Below the pieces are notes generated by a model that searched no databases, was not told the DNA's origin, and worked only from the letters and a program-made list of their open reading frames with translations. The position numbers and the translations under genes were made by a program. This document shows positions 61,700 to 64,000 of a stretch of 64,000 nt of DNA, one piece after another. Position 1 is the stretch's first letter. Each line of letters starts with the position of its first letter. The DNA is from Plectrocnemia conspersa (Eukaryota; Arthropoda; Insecta; Trichoptera; Polycentropodidae), in assembly GCA_009617715.1 (NCBI GenBank), contig VTFK01000055.1, forward strand, positions 558,001-622,000, in the 5' to 3' direction.

Positions 61700-63660
61700 A
61701 AATATTCATCCTCCTGGTTTTTATTAAGTTTGGAATAGTAAAAAATACATCCGATATGCATCAATCATTTACTAGTAAATCAGAAGGTCTTTAGTATGAA
61801 TTACTGATAATTGAAGCGAGGCTCAATTGAAATAATAATAATTATATTAGTAATAGTATTAATAAATAAACCGTATATTATGATATGCATCACAAACTTA
61901 AGAAAACCCAATGTATATATGTATGTACATATATACATACAATTACTCATTGGTTTTAGAACTAAATGTATGAAATTAAATTGATTTTAAAAATGTTTAA
62001 CAAATTAACCAAAAATAATAATAAATTGCATTTTTATACTATAATATTAATCATATATATTTAATGCATTTAAATCTGAGTTTTTGTACTATATGTATAG
62101 ATTACAAAGATATTTAATAAACAAATTATATTTTTTTATCGTAGCTAAGCAAAGATTATACACTTCTTAGTAGTGTTTTGCTGACAATGTAAAGAAGAAA
62201 ATTTAAGCTTTGAGCTTAACCAAAAATCAATAAAATATTGAATAAATCTATAGTTACGTTATAAGAAATCATAGAGAAAAAAATGAAATAGACAAAACTA
62301 TTATGAGACATTAGGGTTTTGAAAAACAAGATAAGTCGTGGTTGAAATCAGGCTTTCCTAATATTTTTTTTGCTATGTTGCCAATTTAAAATAGTTGCAA
62401 CTAATATAATTAAATTTACAATTTTTTATAAACAGTATCTGATTATCGCATATTTTTTTATTAAGTTTTACGCGAAGTTATATACAATTTTCAATGTTAT
62501 TTATAAAAAAATAATCACATTTAATTGTATTTAGGCATTCCTAATTTTTTTGTCAAACTGATGTTTTATTATAGTCGTCTTTAAAAATAAAATATTCTTT
62601 ATTTGACAATATACGACAATAACTATGATCTAATGGTTTACGATCTATGCAACTATTGGTAAGTCATCTCGCTACCCGACGTTCGAAAAGTGGTTTCGAT
62701 TGTAAAACAATAATAAAATAAAAAAACGCCTGCGAACGTTGCTATTTAATTTTTTTGTTCATCTTTAACAATTGGCAAATACTTTGCAATAAAAAAATAA
62801 TAAACTGAAAGCATTAAGACGTATTATACGACACGAATGATCGTCGTGAGTGAAAGACGGATCATGATGAGGAGAATATATTAAGAAAGCTCACTGGGTC
62901 ATGTGAGCCGTTTATTTTTCGCCAAATTGATATTTTTGGCCATTTGGTCAAAACAAAAATTCAAGTCACTTAGGAAGAGAAGGAGAGTCACGGAACGATG
63001 GGCGAGACCAATTCCACAAAAAAAGACAAACGAGAAAACGACGTAATAACGCTCAACAAAAAAAACGCCAAGAGACACTGATGGTTTCTAAAGTATTTTT
63101 TTTAACACTCGTGCAATACTAATTCGCTCCCTAGAAGATAAAATTACTCGTTTTTTTCATTATATTATAGTCTCATATTTCTGTGAACTATAAAATGGAT
63201 TACTATTATAATATTATGGAATCACTTGTGATCATTAAATAATATATTACCCAGCATGCTGGTTAATATATTATTTAATAATCACAATAGTGTTAGAAAC
63301 ACCCTATATTTGTATCCATACATCTATTATTTATTACACAATATTTCTTATAAATTTTAAATAGTCGATTATTTGAAAATTGATATCTCACGTTGTTTAA
63401 TGCTCGGTGATTGTAAACGGTTAAAGATTTTGCCATTAAAAAACGTTAAAATAGATTTGTTCCGATGTTATACTGTTATGAAATAATATAATATAATGTT
63501 AAATTGAGGCTGAATATATAAAGACGCAAAGAAAAATTAATTTTCGTAATAAATACGTCTTGAGTTTACGATATATGTTAAATACAATTTAATTCTATAC
63601 ATATATTTTATAATTTTTAAACGATTGATACCCTCAGTACATAAGCGTAGATAGCAAGAT
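61700..63660. other. AT-rich intergenic DNA
   Basis: No gene seen. Holds an imperfect palindrome at 63226-63287, and a minus-strand AATAAA near 63330 that could serve the gene ending at 63661. Confidence 0.4.
63226..63287. repeat. Imperfect 30-bp inverted repeat centred on CCAGCATGCTGG
   Basis: Arms of about 30 bp (TTGTGATCATTAAATAATAT and its inverse) with two mismatches meet at CCAGCATGCTGG, leaving practically no loop. Potential cruciform or foldback remnant. Confidence 0.8.
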
Positions 63661-63895
63661 CTATCTATCTATGCCTTCTCTGTAATTAACGTACTTTTCC
63701 ACGGTATAAGCCAACAGGTTTGCCATATAACTATAGTGAAGTGAATCCAAGAATGTTGCACCATCTGTACCGCCGCGATCCGATACTTCAATTGATCTTT
63801 TTTGTAATACTTCCACTCTGCAAAGCAAGTTCACATCTCCACGAGAGCTACGAGACTGTTTCCATTGTTGACTGACATTTTTGAATCGGACGCTT
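63661..63895 (-). CDS. Probable terminal exon of an unidentified gene
   Basis: On the minus strand an acceptor (TTAAATTCAG) at 63896 is followed by 77 open codons and a TAG at 63663-63661. The peptide reads SVRFKNVSQQWKQSRSSRGD, then VNLLCRVEVLQKRSIEVSDR, then TFLDSLHYSYMANLLAYTVE. It has balanced, non-repetitive composition unlike the surrounding AT-rich DNA, which suggests a real coding exon. I do not recognise the family. Its 5' exons would lie beyond the right edge. A minus-strand AATAAA lies about 330 bp further on. The stop follows a short GATA-like repeat, so the exon might instead be spliced earlier. Confidence 0.55.
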
Positions 63896-64000
63896 CTGAA
63901 TTTAATCTGATTAAATATAATCTAAAGCGGAGATTTAGAAACTCACGAAACGAAACGTGTGCACATTTTTGGGTCACACTTGCCACTCTAGTGGTAAACT

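Overview
This window is AT-rich eukaryotic nuclear DNA. It has short GT-AG introns inside compact genes, one gene with very long introns, and dense debris of small DNA transposons, SINEs and LINEs. The three recognised genes and the intron and repeat style point to an insect. The order cannot be settled from the sequence. There is no prokaryotic or viral gene organisation and no CRISPR array.

Layout. (1) 1-960: decayed LINE reverse-transcriptase fragment on the minus strand, in or next to the Spt20 gene. (2) 1072-4916, plus strand: the last nine coding exons (701 codons) of the SAGA subunit Spt20 (SUPT20H/FAM48A family). The 5' exons lie outside the window. The 1.26-kb intron holds a piggyBac-like MITE and a second minus-strand RT fragment. 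(3) 5.7-9.4 kb: intergenic, with a 130-bp (TA)n tract, a possible mariner-like remnant and a palindromic repeat. (4) 9431-10937, minus strand: complete five-exon Rrp43/EXOSC8 (280 aa), a subunit of the RNA exosome ring, convergent with Spt20. (5) 13417-57098, minus strand: a harmonin (USH1C) homologue spread over about 44 kb. Eight exons (57098-32767) encode a Gly/Ser/Thr-rich start, two PDZ domains and a charged helical region. Four downstream exons (17243-13417) encode a proline-rich, Asn-Gly-Ile-repeat tail. An extra ATG exon at 21913-21957, next to a relatively GC-rich stretch, looks like an alternative first exon for a 399-aa tail-only isoform. All exon phases agree. Joining the two halves into one 933-aa protein is an inference. 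(6) 57.1-63.6 kb: AT-rich upstream DNA with a SINE and a possible LINE 3' end. (7) 63661-63895, minus strand: probable last exon of an unidentified gene that continues off the right edge.

The genes serve separate housekeeping or structural roles (chromatin and transcription, RNA decay, PDZ scaffold) and do not form a pathway. The most distinctive content is non-coding: two hAT-type MITEs with perfect 8-bp target duplications, a GC-rich TIR element with a 9-bp duplication, a foldback family at three loci, a 134-bp near-perfect palindrome with a second copy, a minus-biased tRNA-derived SINE family, several perfect hairpins, a degenerate tandem array, and GC islands inside the harmonin introns that may be regulatory.
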